Shown: in pieces, positions 11,914-23,114 of the stretch
Position numbering within the stretch: the stretch's first letter is position 1
Layout of the letters: the number at the start of each line of letters is the position of its first letter
Notes under the pieces: generated by a model
Told to the model about the DNA's origin: nothing
What the model saw: the letters and a program-made list of their open reading frames with translations, nothing else
Databases searched by the model: none
Program-made: the position numbers and the translations under genes
Source of the DNA: Helicoverpa zea
Taxonomy: Eukaryota; Arthropoda; Insecta; Lepidoptera; Noctuidae
Assembly (NCBI RefSeq): GCF_022581195.2
Contig: NC_061459.1
Location: forward strand, 12,276,001 to 12,340,000
Reading direction: 5' to 3'
DNA: 64,000 nt

Positions 11914-12152
11914 AAGCATTGCCATCCAACGTGGCAATGCTGCCATCCTCTTGGGTACACTCCCGGTGGGCAGCGATGAGGAGGAGTTTTTTGATGCAAT
12001 TTTTTAAATATTTTTATTTATAGTAAGTGTATAATATTAGGTAATAAGTTAGTTGTATGTTGTATATATATTTATTATTAAGTTATTGTAAAAAGTTATT
12101 TGTAAATAAAAATTTGTTGACATTAAAAAAAAAAGAAAAAAAAAAAAAAAAA
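11914..12152 (+). mobile_element. 5'-truncated LINE 3' end with poly(A) tail
   Basis: A block starting 'gccatccaacgtggcaatgc' is followed by an AT-rich 3' UTR, an 'aataaa'-like signal and a tail of about 30 A with one G. It is absent from composite B, where the flanking sequences are joined through about 13 bp that A has lost. This is the structure of a poly(A)-type LINE end inserted into composite A. The clade cannot be set from the UTR alone. Confidence 0.7.
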
Positions 12153-12267
12153 CACTTCTTAAATTATGATTGCCTCTAAACTGTGAAACATTTTAAATCA
12201 TTCAAAGGTCATTGGGCACCTTAGTATGGAAATCATACCCACGGCGGATACGAACGAAATATAGCAC

Positions 12268-12529
12268 GACCTCGATGGCGCAATGGTCATCATGCCGGAC
12301 CGCCGAACCTGAGGTCCCGGGTTCGATTCCCGGTTCGGTCGACATTTGTGTGATGAGCATGCTTGTTGGCCGTGGTCTGGGTGTTATGATATGTATTTAT
12401 AAATATGTATATATGTAGCTATATGTAGTTTATCAGTTGTGTTAGCACCCATAACACAAGTTAATAAATAACTTACCATGGGGCTAACCGACCGTGTGTG
12501 AAAAAGGTGTCCCGACATTATTATTATTA
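12268..12529 (+). mobile_element. tRNA-derived SINE, copy 1
   Basis: The 5' part is tRNA-like. It has an A-box-like tggcgcaatgg and a B box ggttcgattccc, both RNA polymerase III internal promoter elements. The rest is a tRNA-unrelated body with a conserved 'gagcatgcttgttggccgt' block and the 3' end 'accgtgtgtgaaaaaggtgt' 'cccgacatt', then (ATT)n. The tRNA-like head has no sensible anticodon context and is repeated at 20.4 and 52.6 kb, so this is a SINE and not a tRNA gene. Compared with composite B, the insertion replaces about 46 bp of target. Confidence 0.85.
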
Positions 12530-13520
12530 ATGTGAACCATGGGAATCTAGAGAAAATCAGGTGTAAACATCAAATATTTTCCTCATTTCAATGGGAATTT
12601 AAACGACCAAGTTTGACGGATTTGAGAAATCATTTCTTTGTAGTGAAAGAGTATACTCGCCGTTTATTTCCATTGTCATCAGGTCAGGATCTGATGATGG
12701 AAATCCTGAGAAATCGAGGGCAACTATCAGAAATTGTAGGCATGCATAGGATTAAAACTTGATTCTCAGATGTGTGTCTGGTGATACTATCAAACAGTGA
12801 AGGTTTAGAGCTTACCTGATGATGAAGACGTGAGAAAGTCGAGAGAACTCTATGTATGTTCAAAAAAATAAAAGATCCCATTAGTAGTGAATTCTCATCA
12901 CCTAAAATAAAATAAGCTCCAACACAAGGTTACGTTATAAATTGTAAACGAGTTCCCATAACTATATCTGATCTTTGCTATCGATCCCACAAAGGCAGTT
13001 AAACCTATCTATGTGGAAAGACTTCGCCAATACGAATAAAATAAGCCTAAACACGTGGTAGTTGCAACATACCGTGGAGGAGGAGTTCCCTCGACTCTCT
13101 GTAGTCTCCATAATCAAATCAGCTCCAATCCTTCACTGTTTACCAGTACCCTCAAAAATATACTCACATGTCTGGTTTTGACTCGATGCGTGCCTACAAT
13201 ATTCAAGAGTTGCCCTCGATTTCTCAGGGTTTCCAGATCCTCATCAGGTCCTGGTCATCCGAATTGGCATCTTCCTTCTTTATGAAAAGTCTTTAACAAT
13301 AAAAACTAGCATTGCAACCTGTACAATCCTCTGAAACTGCTTGTCTTTTATTTTATTTTTTTTTTATTTTTTTTTTATTTTTATTCCATGGAATTTTAAT
13401 AAAATATTTATATTCAAAGAAACGTCATACCATTCTCCACGATTTAAAACTACTTTGATTCATGTCCACCAATTTTACAAAGTGGGTCAGATATGCCCAA
13501 TGACCTTTAAGACATAATTA
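12530..13520. repeat. Foldback-family segment inside composite A
   Basis: Contains forward-oriented motifs (ctgatgatgg...ctgagaaatcgagggcaac near 12690-12725; tgatgatgaagacgtgag near 12818) and the same motifs inverted further on (near 13085-13230). The flanking pair 'aaggtcattgggc' (about 12206) and 'gcccaatgacctt' (about 13494) is also inverted. The core hairpin found in composite B is deleted here. Around 13335-13385 a T-rich low-complexity tract replaces sequence seen in B. Confidence 0.65.
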
Positions 13521-14240
13521 GTTATTTTCAATCAGATTTCTGAATGATGATTATAAAATGTTGTATATAAATAACTTTAATAAAATAACTTTTACAAGGT
13601 ACTGGCCTACTATTTTAGTTATATTATAAAATAAAAAATATTAACTATTTTGACTCTCACGAAATTACCATAACTATGATTGTTCTAAACTGAACGGTCG
13701 GCACGAGACTCACTTTTTATCTATACAGGATTTGTACGGAACCCTCGGTGCGCGAGTCCGACTCGCACTTGGCCGGTTTTTTTTTTCATTGCTCCCACCT
13801 CTTCAACTCGAATATACAGAATCAATGTCTTAAAGGTTCACGTCACAAAAAATAAATTGATTATTTTTATTCAAGCATTTACACAATATTTTTTTTGTAA
13901 TATTCACATCATTAAAAAGTGGTAGGCATACAGAGATCAAGTATAACAACCCCAGTCATTACAACCAGAAACCAAAATTACATAATACCTATAGTACGGT
14001 ACATAAAGCCTATAAATTGAACTACAAAATACGAATTATTTATTCAACACCTGCATAGCAAACTGTTTTGCAGTTAGTACACACACTGTACGAAGTTATA
14101 CAAATATCTGATTTGCTAATGGATTTCTATGAATGGTTTTATTTGTTGGCTCGTGTTAATGTCTCTAGAGTATGAAACATGGAGAACAAAATCACTAGCA
14201 GAGATCGCAAAATCTCCTAAGGGTAACTAGTTAAATGGTG

Positions 14241-14356
14241 CACCATTTAACTATAACGATAACCAAACTATAAACAGCCGTGTACTAGCCACCCATTGGT
14301 CAAATCGGCGATTTGACAACTGAAAATGGTTCGTTTATCGTTATAGTTAAATGGTG
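14241..14356. mobile_element. Small hairpin MITE (about 116 bp)
   Basis: Terminal inverted repeats of about 23 bp: 'caccatttaactataacgat' at 14241 and its complement ending at 14356, with few mismatches. The interior holds a second dyad, caaatcggcgatttg (14301-14315). Directly outside lies a 20-bp perfect palindrome made by ttaaatggtg meeting caccatttaa. The size and structure fit a non-autonomous hairpin element; the superfamily is unknown. Confidence 0.6.
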
Positions 14357-14943
14357 TAACTCACTGTAAGAAAGTAGCGCGACAAAATGCTGGTGCTCGG
14401 GGGACGAGGAACGTTACCGGCTAAACCTTCTTTGGAACCCCATTTTTTCTTACCAAATCACTCATCAATCTATGTCAATTTTTACAGATGTCTCAACGAA
14501 GCCGAACTCCTTCTTTTGTCACTAATACCTGATTACTGTATGTAGTCGACCTACAACAAGGCGCCTGACCTACCTGCCTTATAGCATCTCTGCTCATCAT
14601 TCCTTCCTCCGTGGTATAAAATGAGCGGTATATTTGTATTGGCCATCAAGGGTATTAGAATAAATATCCGCGGCCTAGTTTATTTCTCACTTCTATATTA
14701 TTGATAATAATATGTTTCCTGTAATTGAGGATTAATTTATTAATAGTGTTTACCTTTTTTCGTGTGGTAGTAATTTTATGGTGAAATTTTATGTTCTGGA
14801 AGTAAATTGATGTGGTGGAGTGGGACTAATGATGGTATTTAAGAAGCTCATATGTCTATAGACCAGTAGGTATATTCAATATAAAAAAATCATTTATAAC
14901 ACTCTAATTTATACACTTTAATCTACCTACATAAAAAACTTTT

Positions 14944-15093
14944 ATGGCCTTACTACAAAAACTTTAACCCCTGTTTTACACTTGTCTAATAAAATTTTGG
15001 CTGCAAAATGAACCGTATGTCAACGTCATAATTTGACATTTTTTTAGACAAGGCATAAACTGACGTTTAAAAGTTTTTGTGGTAAGACGGCAT
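14944..15093. mobile_element. Small MITE with inverted ends (about 150 bp)
   Basis: 'atggccttactacaaaaact' at the left and the complement of 'agtttttgtggtaagacggc' at the right form imperfect terminal inverted repeats of about 25 bp. An inner inverted pair, cttgtctaa / ttagacaag, adds to the hairpin. No coding content is present. Confidence 0.6.
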
Positions 15094-16554
15094 GAGTCTA
15101 ACTCAAGCTTATCATGATTAAAATCGATATAAACTTTTAATGAACGAAAAACCACTAAACCCGAAGATTAACCACACCAGCAAAATTGCGAAAATATAAC
15201 ATAATAATCATATAATATTTCACAACTTATAAATTTCAGATACACAACCATTTATTAACACGCCAACGTGTTTCTTGAAAATTTTCAACTTTCCGTCGTC
15301 CTGGGAACGATTTATCGTTTAATATAGCTTGAATATAGCTCGGTATAGCCTCGGTGAGCCACCGTGAGCCACCTAAGAGATACGACTCCACCTGACATTA
15401 CGTTGAAAACTATATAGAAGTTAATTTCGCTCATATGGCGGAGCGTGATTTAGAAAAGTTCTACCAAGTTTGCGGGTAAAAGAGATTTCATCAGTTTGCT
15501 TGTTAGCTCTGAAAGTATTACGTACGGTGGATTAGTGAGGTTTTTGAGTAGATTAATAATAACTTTGTATGTTATTCACAATTTACGGGTTAATTTGTAA
15601 AAGTAATAATTTCCAGAGGTATGAATATTAGAGCCACCTAAACCGACTCATTTAATTGGCTATTCGAATTTCCCTTTGGAGAACAATATGACGCAATAAT
15701 CTTATGCAGCTTAACAAATGCGATCTTCTATCCACCTACCCAAAAGTTCCTAACTATGAATTTTATAACCATATAGATACTTTCCTTTCCGATATTACAT
15801 AATTTATATGGAGCCAATATCAAAATGCAATCTTTTATCGTATATCTAAGTATAGATAGGTTAATGAAAACCACTATTAACAAATCCAATAGACCAAGAC
15901 CAATACAGATCTCACTCTCAAACAATCGATGCACACATTAGGTACTTGACCCCTATCAATACAGTCGGCATTCAAAACACAGAAACCTATTCACGGCTCA
16001 TTAACAGCGAGTTTAAGCCGTTATGCTCCGACTGTACCAATGTGGTACAACGATTAATGAAAACGCTCTATTCTACTAAATTTATAAAGAACCATTTCGG
16101 TTTTCTCTACTCGAAGTTATGTTAAAGTGTGTGCATTTATTTTGGTGTTATTTTATTTCGTTTAGAAGTAGATACAACATTCATTTCTCCAAGTAAGCGT
16201 TGATACCATACTAAACTTTTGTCGGATGGACTCACATTTTATTGCATGCCTATGTCTAGATAGTGTAATTGGTGAAAACATTACTGACCCATATATTAAT
16301 GTCAGTGGTCTTTCAAATAACAACCTTTATCACATGATAATGTACTGGAAAAGAAAATTAGGTACATGTTGAATGCTTAAATTAATGTGGAGGACGAGAG
16401 TGCAAAATAAATACAAATACCTATTAGCCTATAGCACCATATTTTTTCAAATAGATTGATTATAAATATCTCAGCAGATCTATTTATGTTTTAAAGAGGC
16501 GGATGAATGATAGGTACTTTAGCATTTTAATATAACTTTCTTTTACACGCATAC

Positions 16555-16725
16555 ACACAACGCCCGGGGAGATGGTGAGGTTATGTGGGGCTTGCACCCG
16601 CTAAAACCTCAGCTTTAGTGCCGTCTTCTGAATTTTACAGAGGGCCCACGAGAACCAAAGACGACTTTCGTGACCTCTCGGCAGTGGCTGGTCGCCTCCA
16701 TCTACTGGCGATTAATATATGTACC
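16555..16725 (-). mobile_element. Probable LINE 3' UTR fragment
   Basis: A GC-richer block that on the minus strand reads 'gaggttttagcgggtgcaag' then 'ccccacataacc'. This resembles 3' UTRs of R1-like lepidopteran LINEs. There is no coding sequence or clear tail, so the assignment rests on resemblance alone. Confidence 0.35.
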
Positions 16726-17178
16726 TATCCAGCGTCTTCTATGTAGCAGCTAGATACTAAAACTGAAACTATAGTATATATCTACTATGTTCAGCTGCCC
16801 CATATATCTCTGTAGACTATTATTCTATTATATAGACGAGACAACGTCGATATTGTACGTTACTTGTCTAGTTAATCTCCTAAATTGATGTCTCGTGCTC
16901 AACCTAGCGTCACTGTAAATGGATAGTTACTAAATAAAATGTTGCTAATAGATGGCTAATATTATAATAGTTTAGAAACAAAACGATAAGGTCGAAAACA
17001 TTACTATTTGTGATGGATATTCAGGGAACTTTGGATGATGAAGACATGCTGCGCTGACCAAAATAAAAATTGCAATACTTAACTTAAAAAAGATGTCAAT
17101 AATGACAAAGAGTTTTCTCGAAAAATCCTGAGGGCTCTATAATATATATTTGACTATACATACTATATAATATTCAAC

Positions 17179-18516
17179 ATTGACCCCAGTTCCGTTTCCC
17201 AGTTCCGTCCAATATCCATACTTCCAATCCTCTCCAAAGTCCTTGAGAGTGTTGTCAATAATCAACTGTCTCACTTTCTTTCCTCTAACAGCCTGCTGAT
17301 TCCATACCAGTCTGGTTTTCGTCCAGGCCATAGCACAGTCTCCGCTCTGGTGAAAATTACGGATGACATCAGACTGGCAATGGAGCACCGGCGCTTAACT
17401 GTGTTGGTATTACTGGATTTCAGTAGTGCTTTTAACTCAGTTGATTTTGACATCCTCCTAGGTATCCTCTCCTCTCTTAATATATCTCCGTCTGTAATTG
17501 CGTGGTCTAGTTCCTATCTTCGAGGTCGCTCGCAGTCGGTTCGCTCTGACGAGGGTTCCTCTGAGTGGTGTGATCTTGCTGCGGGTGTTCCTCAAGGCGG
17601 CGTTCTCTCTCCTCTACTTTTCTCCGTTTTTATTAACGCCATCACAAAGTCACTTACTTCACATTACCATCTCTATGCAGACGATTTGCAGCTTTATCAA
17701 CATTGTAACCTTGAGGAGCTTCCTAGGACGATTGATGCCATCAATAATGATCTTGACAACATAAGTCAGTGGGCTAAGAGCTTTGGACTTTTAGTCAACC
17801 CTTCTAAATCTCAAGCTATCATTGTTGGTGGCAGATATTTTCTAAATAGGTTACAATCTCCTCCGCCGCTCTTGTACGATAATGTTACTATAATTTACTC
17901 TTCGCACGTCGAAAACCTGGGTGTGCTAATGGACAGTCACTTGTCTTGGGGTAAACACATTGCGGAAGTAAGCAGGGGAGTATTTTGCACGTTTCAGTCT
18001 CTCAAACGGCTCCAAAAGTTCCTGCCTTTTTCAACAAAAATTACTCTCGCTCAGTCGCTTCTTCTCCCACTTTTAGATTATGCTGATGTCTGTTTCCTTG
18101 ATGCGACTGAGGAACTTCTAGATAAGCTCGAACGTCTGCAGAATCTGTGCATCCGCTTCATTTTCGGGCTCAGGAAGTACGACCACGTGTCGGAATTTCG
18201 AGGTCGGTTGAAGTGGTTGCCTATTCGGCGGCGTCGAGATGCTCACATTCTTTCTTTTCTTTTCTCTCTTCTCTACAATCCTCGCTCACCAAGATATCTT
18301 CGGGAACGTTTTGAGTTTCTTGTTCCGAGAGGCAAACCTTGTCGCACTTCCTCATCTCTCCTTCTTCGTGTCCCTTCCCACACTACGAGCCGCTATGATG
18401 GATCGTTCACTGTTCGTGCTGTGAGACTGTGGAATTCCCTTCCACATTCGATACGCGAAAGCCCATCGTTGGGTGCATTCAAGCGACGAGTAAAGGAATA
18501 CTATTTATCGACATGA
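17179..18516 (+). pseudogene. Reverse transcriptase fragment (C-terminal half of LINE ORF2)
   Basis: Open frame of about 446 codons with no initiator of its own; any apparent start near 17350 is an internal GTG. Before that codon, FRPISILP and YQSGFRPGHST (RT blocks 2-3) are readable. Counting from the GTG, catalytic D23 lies in LLDFSSAFNSVD, PQGGVLSP is at 81-88, YADD at 109-112 and LGVLMD near 190. The C-terminus has the WNSLPHSIRE...FKRRVKEYYL motif common in CR1/Jockey-like proteins. There are no stops or frameshifts, so truncation is the only defect. It cannot act alone because the endonuclease is missing. Confidence 0.85.
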
Positions 18517-18800
18517 ATGATATTTATATTCGTATGTATATATATATATATTATATGTATTATGTTTATGTATTGTGTAGTTTTACTACATATATATGTT
18601 TAGTATATTGTTATTTGATATTTTTGTTTAGTTTTCAATGTTTGTTGTGCACTTTTTAATCTACCCTACCACTATCAAATCTCTCCATGGCTTTAAGGTT
18701 GGCTGTAAGAGAACCCAATTCTGGGTTAAGCTCGCCATTGTACATAAACTGTCTTTTTTTTTTATTATGTATTGTTAAGTGTGCAATAAAGAATAGTAAC
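17179..18800 (+). mobile_element. 5'-truncated CR1/Jockey-like LINE
   Basis: The copy begins abruptly inside the reverse transcriptase at an 'RPISILP' motif and runs through the end of the ORF and a 3' UTR of about 280 bp. The UTR contains (TA)n, 'aaggttggctgta' and a terminal 'gtgtgcaataaagaata'. The endonuclease and the N-terminal RT are missing, as expected from incomplete reverse transcription. The UTR matches the tail at 4945-5110. No RNase H follows the RT, which separates this family from the I-type element. Confidence 0.85.
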
Positions 18801-19354
18801 TAAATTGACATAAATACGATAATAATATAATACAATTTCATTATAAATATTTTGTACGCCATAGTATGGCAGGATATGTTGGAACCAGAAATTTGTACCA
18901 TCTATTGTACCATATTCTGACAAATAAATATTTTTGATTTAATTAGATTTTTTAGTAATATGCCTACATCATGGTACATGGTGACACGAAGGTTTACTAA
19001 GATCCTGGGATCAATCGCTCTGTGCAGTTACTTAACTACCAGCCCCTCTCAGACACACACTATTCTTCATTATTAAAAGCAAAAACACTAATCTAACCTA
19101 TATAACTAAATGAATTCCGACCATAAAATTTCTCACAACCTCACGAGGCAGTAATACCGTACATAAACATATAAAATGCATTAACACTGAAATGAAAACA
19201 ATTAGCAATCAAAAGAGTGATTATGTTCGTGAATAGCATTCAATAATAGAGCCGTGAATGGCTCGCTTTCGTTTATGAGCGTCGTTAGTTAAATCTAGGG
19301 CATACTGTTTACCTGGATTATAAAATGCTGGATACGAAAGTCTTGAAACTTGCA
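18801..19354. other. Spacer with a possible second LINE tail
   Basis: At about 18850-18945 the sequence has doubled 'gtaccat' motifs and 'tctgacaaataaatattttt', like the 3' end of another CR1/Jockey-type LINE, without coding sequence. The rest is AT-rich and shows nothing. Confidence 0.4.
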
Positions 19355-19655
19355 TGCTTAGATGCTTAAGCATCTTTCAGCAAATCAGGTCAATCGATCA
19401 TAACATTAAGCAACGGTCGGTCCGTGGAAGGGTGACCATCTTGTCTCGACATGTTCTGCCGTGTTTCGGAAACACCGCTAAATGGTTGGGTCCCGACTGT
19501 CATTCGAACATCTTTGATAGCCAGAAGTCTTGCTATGGGTTTTAAGGTAGCAAAAGTAACTGGATTTACTCAGGTAGACAGTCGCTCCATGTAAGACACT
19601 GGCATTCAGCTGCTTCCATTTAGACTGGAAGCTGACCCCTACATAGTAAAAGGTA
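19355..19655 (+). mobile_element. 5S-rRNA-derived SINE, diverged near-complete copy
   Basis: The head resembles the 5S rRNA internal promoter. 'attaagcaacggtcgg' corresponds to box A, and 'gtggaagggtgaccatc' corresponds to box C (tggatgggtgaccgc in 5S). It is followed by a body ('gttctgccgtgtttcggaaa', 'cccgactgtcattcgaacat') and a 3' domain ('agtcgctccatgtaagacac', 'ttagactggaagctgacccc') shared with the copies at 20.3 and 36.7 kb. The order head-body-tail is that of a 5S-type (SINE3-like) retroposon. It is too diverged to be a 5S gene. Confidence 0.75.
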
Positions 19656-20251
19656 AGCAAATGATGTTACTACTACTTCCTATCCAGTATTTTACTCATT
19701 CTAAAGTTGAAAGTACTATTTTAATGAAATTTCGAAGCTGGCAATAGTACTTTAGATGCGCTAGATAGTTGCAATACAAAGGCAACTCCTCATGCAGTAG
19801 CTTCAGTATGTATTAATTCACTATTGAGAATTTCACTGGTTCCACGTAAAATCTAGACCAGAATATCATACCAGGTACCTGATTTTGTAATTTGGTATGC
19901 ATCGAACTTACTTTGTTTATTCTTCTTTATCGTTATTGAAAGTTAGTAGTTGAATTGATAGAGGATATACTTAGGTACTATAATTATACCGACCGCCTTC
20001 TATTTTTCGACTCTATTACGAAATTTAATTCATTTAGTAAGATATTATAAAAGTTCAGCTTATTGATCAATAAATTCATAAATCAAGTTAAAAAATTACG
20101 CCCGATATAACCCTACCGTGCCAGAAAAAGTGTTTATTTTGCCTTCGTTCCACCACCACATTCAAGACCATTTATTTCACATACAAATTAAACAGAGCTA
20201 ACTATCGACAAAGAACTGTATCATTTGTTTTGCCGTCATTCCCTTTTTTTT
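19656..20251. other. No feature seen
   Basis: AT-rich sequence with no gene, repeat structure or RNA motif that I can support. Confidence 0.5.
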
Positions 20252-20288
20252 AATTAAGACTGTACTGCTGATGAGTACAGTCTTAATT
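20252..20288. repeat. Perfect 15-bp stem, 7-nt loop hairpin
   Basis: aattaagactgtact, loop gctgatg, then the exact complement. It abuts the 3' (cat)n end of the split 5S-type SINE, so it may mark the insertion target or a rearranged junction. It is short for a microRNA precursor. Confidence 0.7.
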
Positions 20289-20705
20289 CAATCATCATCA
20301 TCTGCCTAGCCTTTTCCCAACTATGTTGGGATCGGCTTCCAGTCTAACCGGGTGCGGCTGAGTACCAGTGTTTTACAAGGAGCGATTGCCTATATTTTGA
20401 GGACCTCGATGGCGCAATGGTCACCATGCCGGACTGCCAAACCTGGGGTCCCGGGTTCGATTCCCGGTTCGGTCGACATTTGTGTGATGAGCATGCTTGT
20501 TGGCCGTAGTCTGGGTGTTACAATATGTATTTATAAATATGTAGCTATATGTAGTTTATCAGTTGTGTTAGCACCCATAACACAAGTCAATTAATAACTT
20601 ACCATAGGGCTAACCGACCGTGTGTGAAAAAGTGTCCCGACATTATTGTCCCGACATTGTCCCGACATTATCTGACTTCCTCAACCCAGTTACCCGGGCA
20701 CAATC
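20289..20705 (-). mobile_element. 5S-type SINE 3' domain, split by a tRNA-type SINE
   Basis: Minus-strand reading gives '...cccgggtaactgggttgagg', a gap, then 'ataggcaatcgctccttgta', 'ttagactggaagccgatccc' and a (atg)n tail. The two halves (20672-20705 and 20289-20393) join cleanly when the inserted SINE is removed. The 5S-like head is not present. Confidence 0.8.
20394..20671 (+). mobile_element. tRNA-derived SINE, copy 2, nested in a 5S-type SINE
   Basis: Same family as 12268-12529: A-box-like tggcgcaatgg, B box ggttcgattccc, then the conserved body and the 'gtgtgaaaaagtgtcccgac' end. The 3' end is odd: the 'gtcccgacatt' unit is repeated three times before the host SINE resumes. A 3-bp 'tat' is present on both sides, so any longer target duplication has been lost or was never made. 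Confidence 0.85.
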
Positions 20706-20906
20706 TTAATTCTACCATACTCTATAATATACGTAATCCAAGAAGCACAGATTCAGCTCAGGGACTCACAAGGATATTGACTTGCTAAGGGTATATATAA
20801 TTAATTAGCTTTTAGCGTAATTTCAGTACAGCGGTTGAAGCTGAAATTCAGTCTATGCTTCGACAAATCCAGTTGCATTGACAGCATTTGGTATGATGTG
20901 AAGATT

Positions 20907-20961
20907 ATGAGGAATTTCATGAATTATTGTGTTTAATGCAATACCTCATGAAATTCCTCAT
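20907..20961. repeat. 16-bp perfect inverted repeat with 23-nt loop
   Basis: atgaggaatttcatga pairs exactly with tcatgaaattcctcat. Weaker pairing continues outward for some bases. It would form a stable RNA or cruciform hairpin; no function can be assigned. Confidence 0.7.
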
Positions 20962-22472
20962 ACCTAATGAATATTAATATCATGTCAAATAGAGACCTAT
21001 ATGGAATTTGGTCTGTATTCAGTTAAAACGATAAAATGTAAAGTAAGCTTTTTCTTATTGTATTTTAAAGGGGCTATCTGTAACTCAGCTTCTAACACTA
21101 AACTATATTTCCAAGTTGATAGAACCCAACGACAGCTAAAGGAAAGTACACAACTATCACCCTAAACGTTGCATCGAAACCACGATACATGGCATCCATT
21201 CAAGCCATCAGAAACCAGAGCGCAGAGTCAATAAACTATTTCGGGATCAAACGGGTTGGTACACCTTTTCAATCGGGGAAAAAAAAAGAAACAAAAAAAA
21301 AAGTCTAGCTACAACTTGTGACCCAGACTATCCAGAACAGTTTTTGACACAGCACATGGCGGTTAAAATATAAAAAAGACAAATCAAAAATGGAATCTCG
21401 AAAACCAGTGGAGCGCTCCATTCGCGATATTTGTGCAGTTGAAAGTCTGAAAAACTGGAAGTTTTCGATATCGGAAAAAATGGTCGAAAATAACTTTCTA
21501 ATGCAAAGTTAGTGGAGTGCAAAAATGTTGTTTTAGGACCTGGAGTTTCGGTCTAGAGGTAGCGTTAAGTGTGGGTTATTTAAAAAGTTTGCACGGATAA
21601 GTTGAGAGTTTATTTTGAGTAGGTGGTGAAATGGCAAATTCACCGATCAATAGAGGATGACTACTTATAAACTATGGATAGGTAAAAATCTATGTAAAGT
21701 AACGTCCTTGTAATTTATTTCTTTCTTAAAACATATCATATTTTTAAGTGTCATGTTTTGAAACCTATTAAATAAAATGAATTTGCTATAGAACGTAATT
21801 ACAGAAAGTTTGATGGACGGCTACCTACCAATCAAACCAATTTCAAGGATACTTAAATAAATTTTATTCATGTTTACACTTTTTACGGCTAAGTGGATTA
21901 AAGTATTTAATTAATTTTGGGTATTGAACCTTTCTGGCATGGCAACTCAGTGACCATAAATATTGATTACATTCTTTGAAGACGACGCTAAACATTTTAT
22001 TCGCTTGAAATATTTTGATGTTTTGATTTTTGTTGGCATTTTGTTAATATTTGAACACATTTCGATAGAATAGAATAATATATATTTTGCATCAAACATG
22101 GTATATACAAGATAAAGCTTTAAAAAAAATGGGAACATACATACATACGTGTTTTGCTTAATACGTAAGCTGTTATCGTATCTTATGCTCTAGGAATTCC
22201 TCGATACTGTAAAAACTATCTACTAAGATCTTAAGAGCGACAAAATTTTAATATTGAACTTTAAAAGCAATTATAATGCATTGGTAATTCTTAGAGGAAT
22301 TCCTATCCACTTACTTCGGTAAATTTTTTAACAATTTTAATTAATATACACAAAATGCAAGCAACGACACACGATAAACCAGTTTTTAACACAGCAAAAA
22401 AAAACGAAAAGCTTCTGCAAACATACCGATCATCTATTGACGATTTGTCGAGTTTCAACTCGATCCTTGTAA

Positions 22473-22500
22473 CAATCATTCGATTGATATCGAATGATTG
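22473..22500. repeat. 12-bp perfect dyad
   Basis: caatcattcgat, spacer tgat, atcgaatgattg. Adjacent 'tgattgat' sequences resemble PBC/Hox-type sites. It may be a protein-binding dyad or a small foldback remnant. Confidence 0.5.
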
Positions 22501-23114
22501 ATTCGACGACCTTAATGGCGTACGCGGCACTCGTACACTCGCTTTTTTGATTGTTTATTCGATACTTGTTTTGCAGCTTATAATACATTAAAATTTTATT
22601 TTTGTTTGTTAATGTATCGATTGAGGGAAGAAAAATACATTTTTCCAAAGAAAATAGAGGAGATCATTATCACACTTTATTGAACTTTTTACCATAACAT
22701 TTTACACCTCTAGTTTGTCCACTTACTTTAACGTTGTACTTTGCACTATTTTTTTAATAATTAATTAGAAATCGTTGTCTATTTCACACCTAACTTAATA
22801 ATAATTGGTCAACATACAACAAAAAAATTCGTCCACCCTAAACCCTCTATAAACCCCTGTTTAAGAACCTCCGTATACCTGGATCTACCCTGACAAGTAC
22901 ATATGTAGTCAAATTAATCAGGTTGCGCTCCAAACACGAGCTGCAACACAACATGATAAATTTGATAAACCCGAGAACAACCACAAGCGGTTTTACTTAA
23001 ATTGAAGGGACCGGTTATCCCGAAAATGGCGGCGAACATTTTTCAAGCTGACTTTAGTTTGGACGGTAACTAAGGGTATGTGTTGTAACTACAGACGTTT
23101 TTTTGAGGATTAAG

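Larger units (their letters stand above)
5545..13785 (+). mobile_element. Composite repeat A: (GTCT)n-bearing lepidopteran element with nested insertions
   Basis: One end carries 'agggttccgtacctc' followed by a GTCT microsatellite. The other ends with 'gtacggaaccct', a short GC-rich dyad around 'gcgagtccgactcgc', and 'ggccggtttt'. The shared AGGGTTCCGTAC gives short terminal inverted repeats. Segments 5545-5927, 11467-11913 and 12153-13785 align with the reverse complement of 53724-56471 (composite B). Three later insertions interrupt A: the I-type LINE, a poly(A) LINE tail and a tRNA-type SINE. A also lacks several hundred bp that B has around its foldback centre. The ends resemble lepidopteran MITEs known to carry GTCY microsatellites. 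Exact termini and target duplication are unclear. Confidence 0.75.
13786..17178. other. Mostly unique non-coding DNA with small repeats
   Basis: Apart from two small hairpin MITEs and a LINE scrap listed separately, I see no gene. The segment around 15300-15560 is less AT-rich than its surroundings, but no frame or motif identifies it. A short inverted pair, acagtcgg / ccgactgt, lies at about 15961 and 16028. Confidence 0.5.
20706..23114. other. Unique-looking non-coding DNA with short dyads
   Basis: No gene or full element was found. It holds a 16-bp inverted repeat at 20907-20961 and a 12-bp perfect dyad at 22473-22500, listed separately. A 12-13-bp inverted pair, taggaattcctc / gaggaattccta, lies near 22191 and 22293. 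Near 23020 an 'aaaatggcggc' motif resembles a YY1/Pho site. Confidence 0.5.

Noticed and set aside
12268..12345. tRNA gene suggested by A- and B-box-like sequences
   Set aside because: The same unit recurs at 20.4 and 52.6 kb fused to a conserved non-tRNA body, so it is a SINE head.
20907..20961. MicroRNA precursor
   Set aside because: A 16-bp perfect stem is too short and has no mature/star arrangement; many AT-rich hairpins of this type occur by chance or from MITEs.
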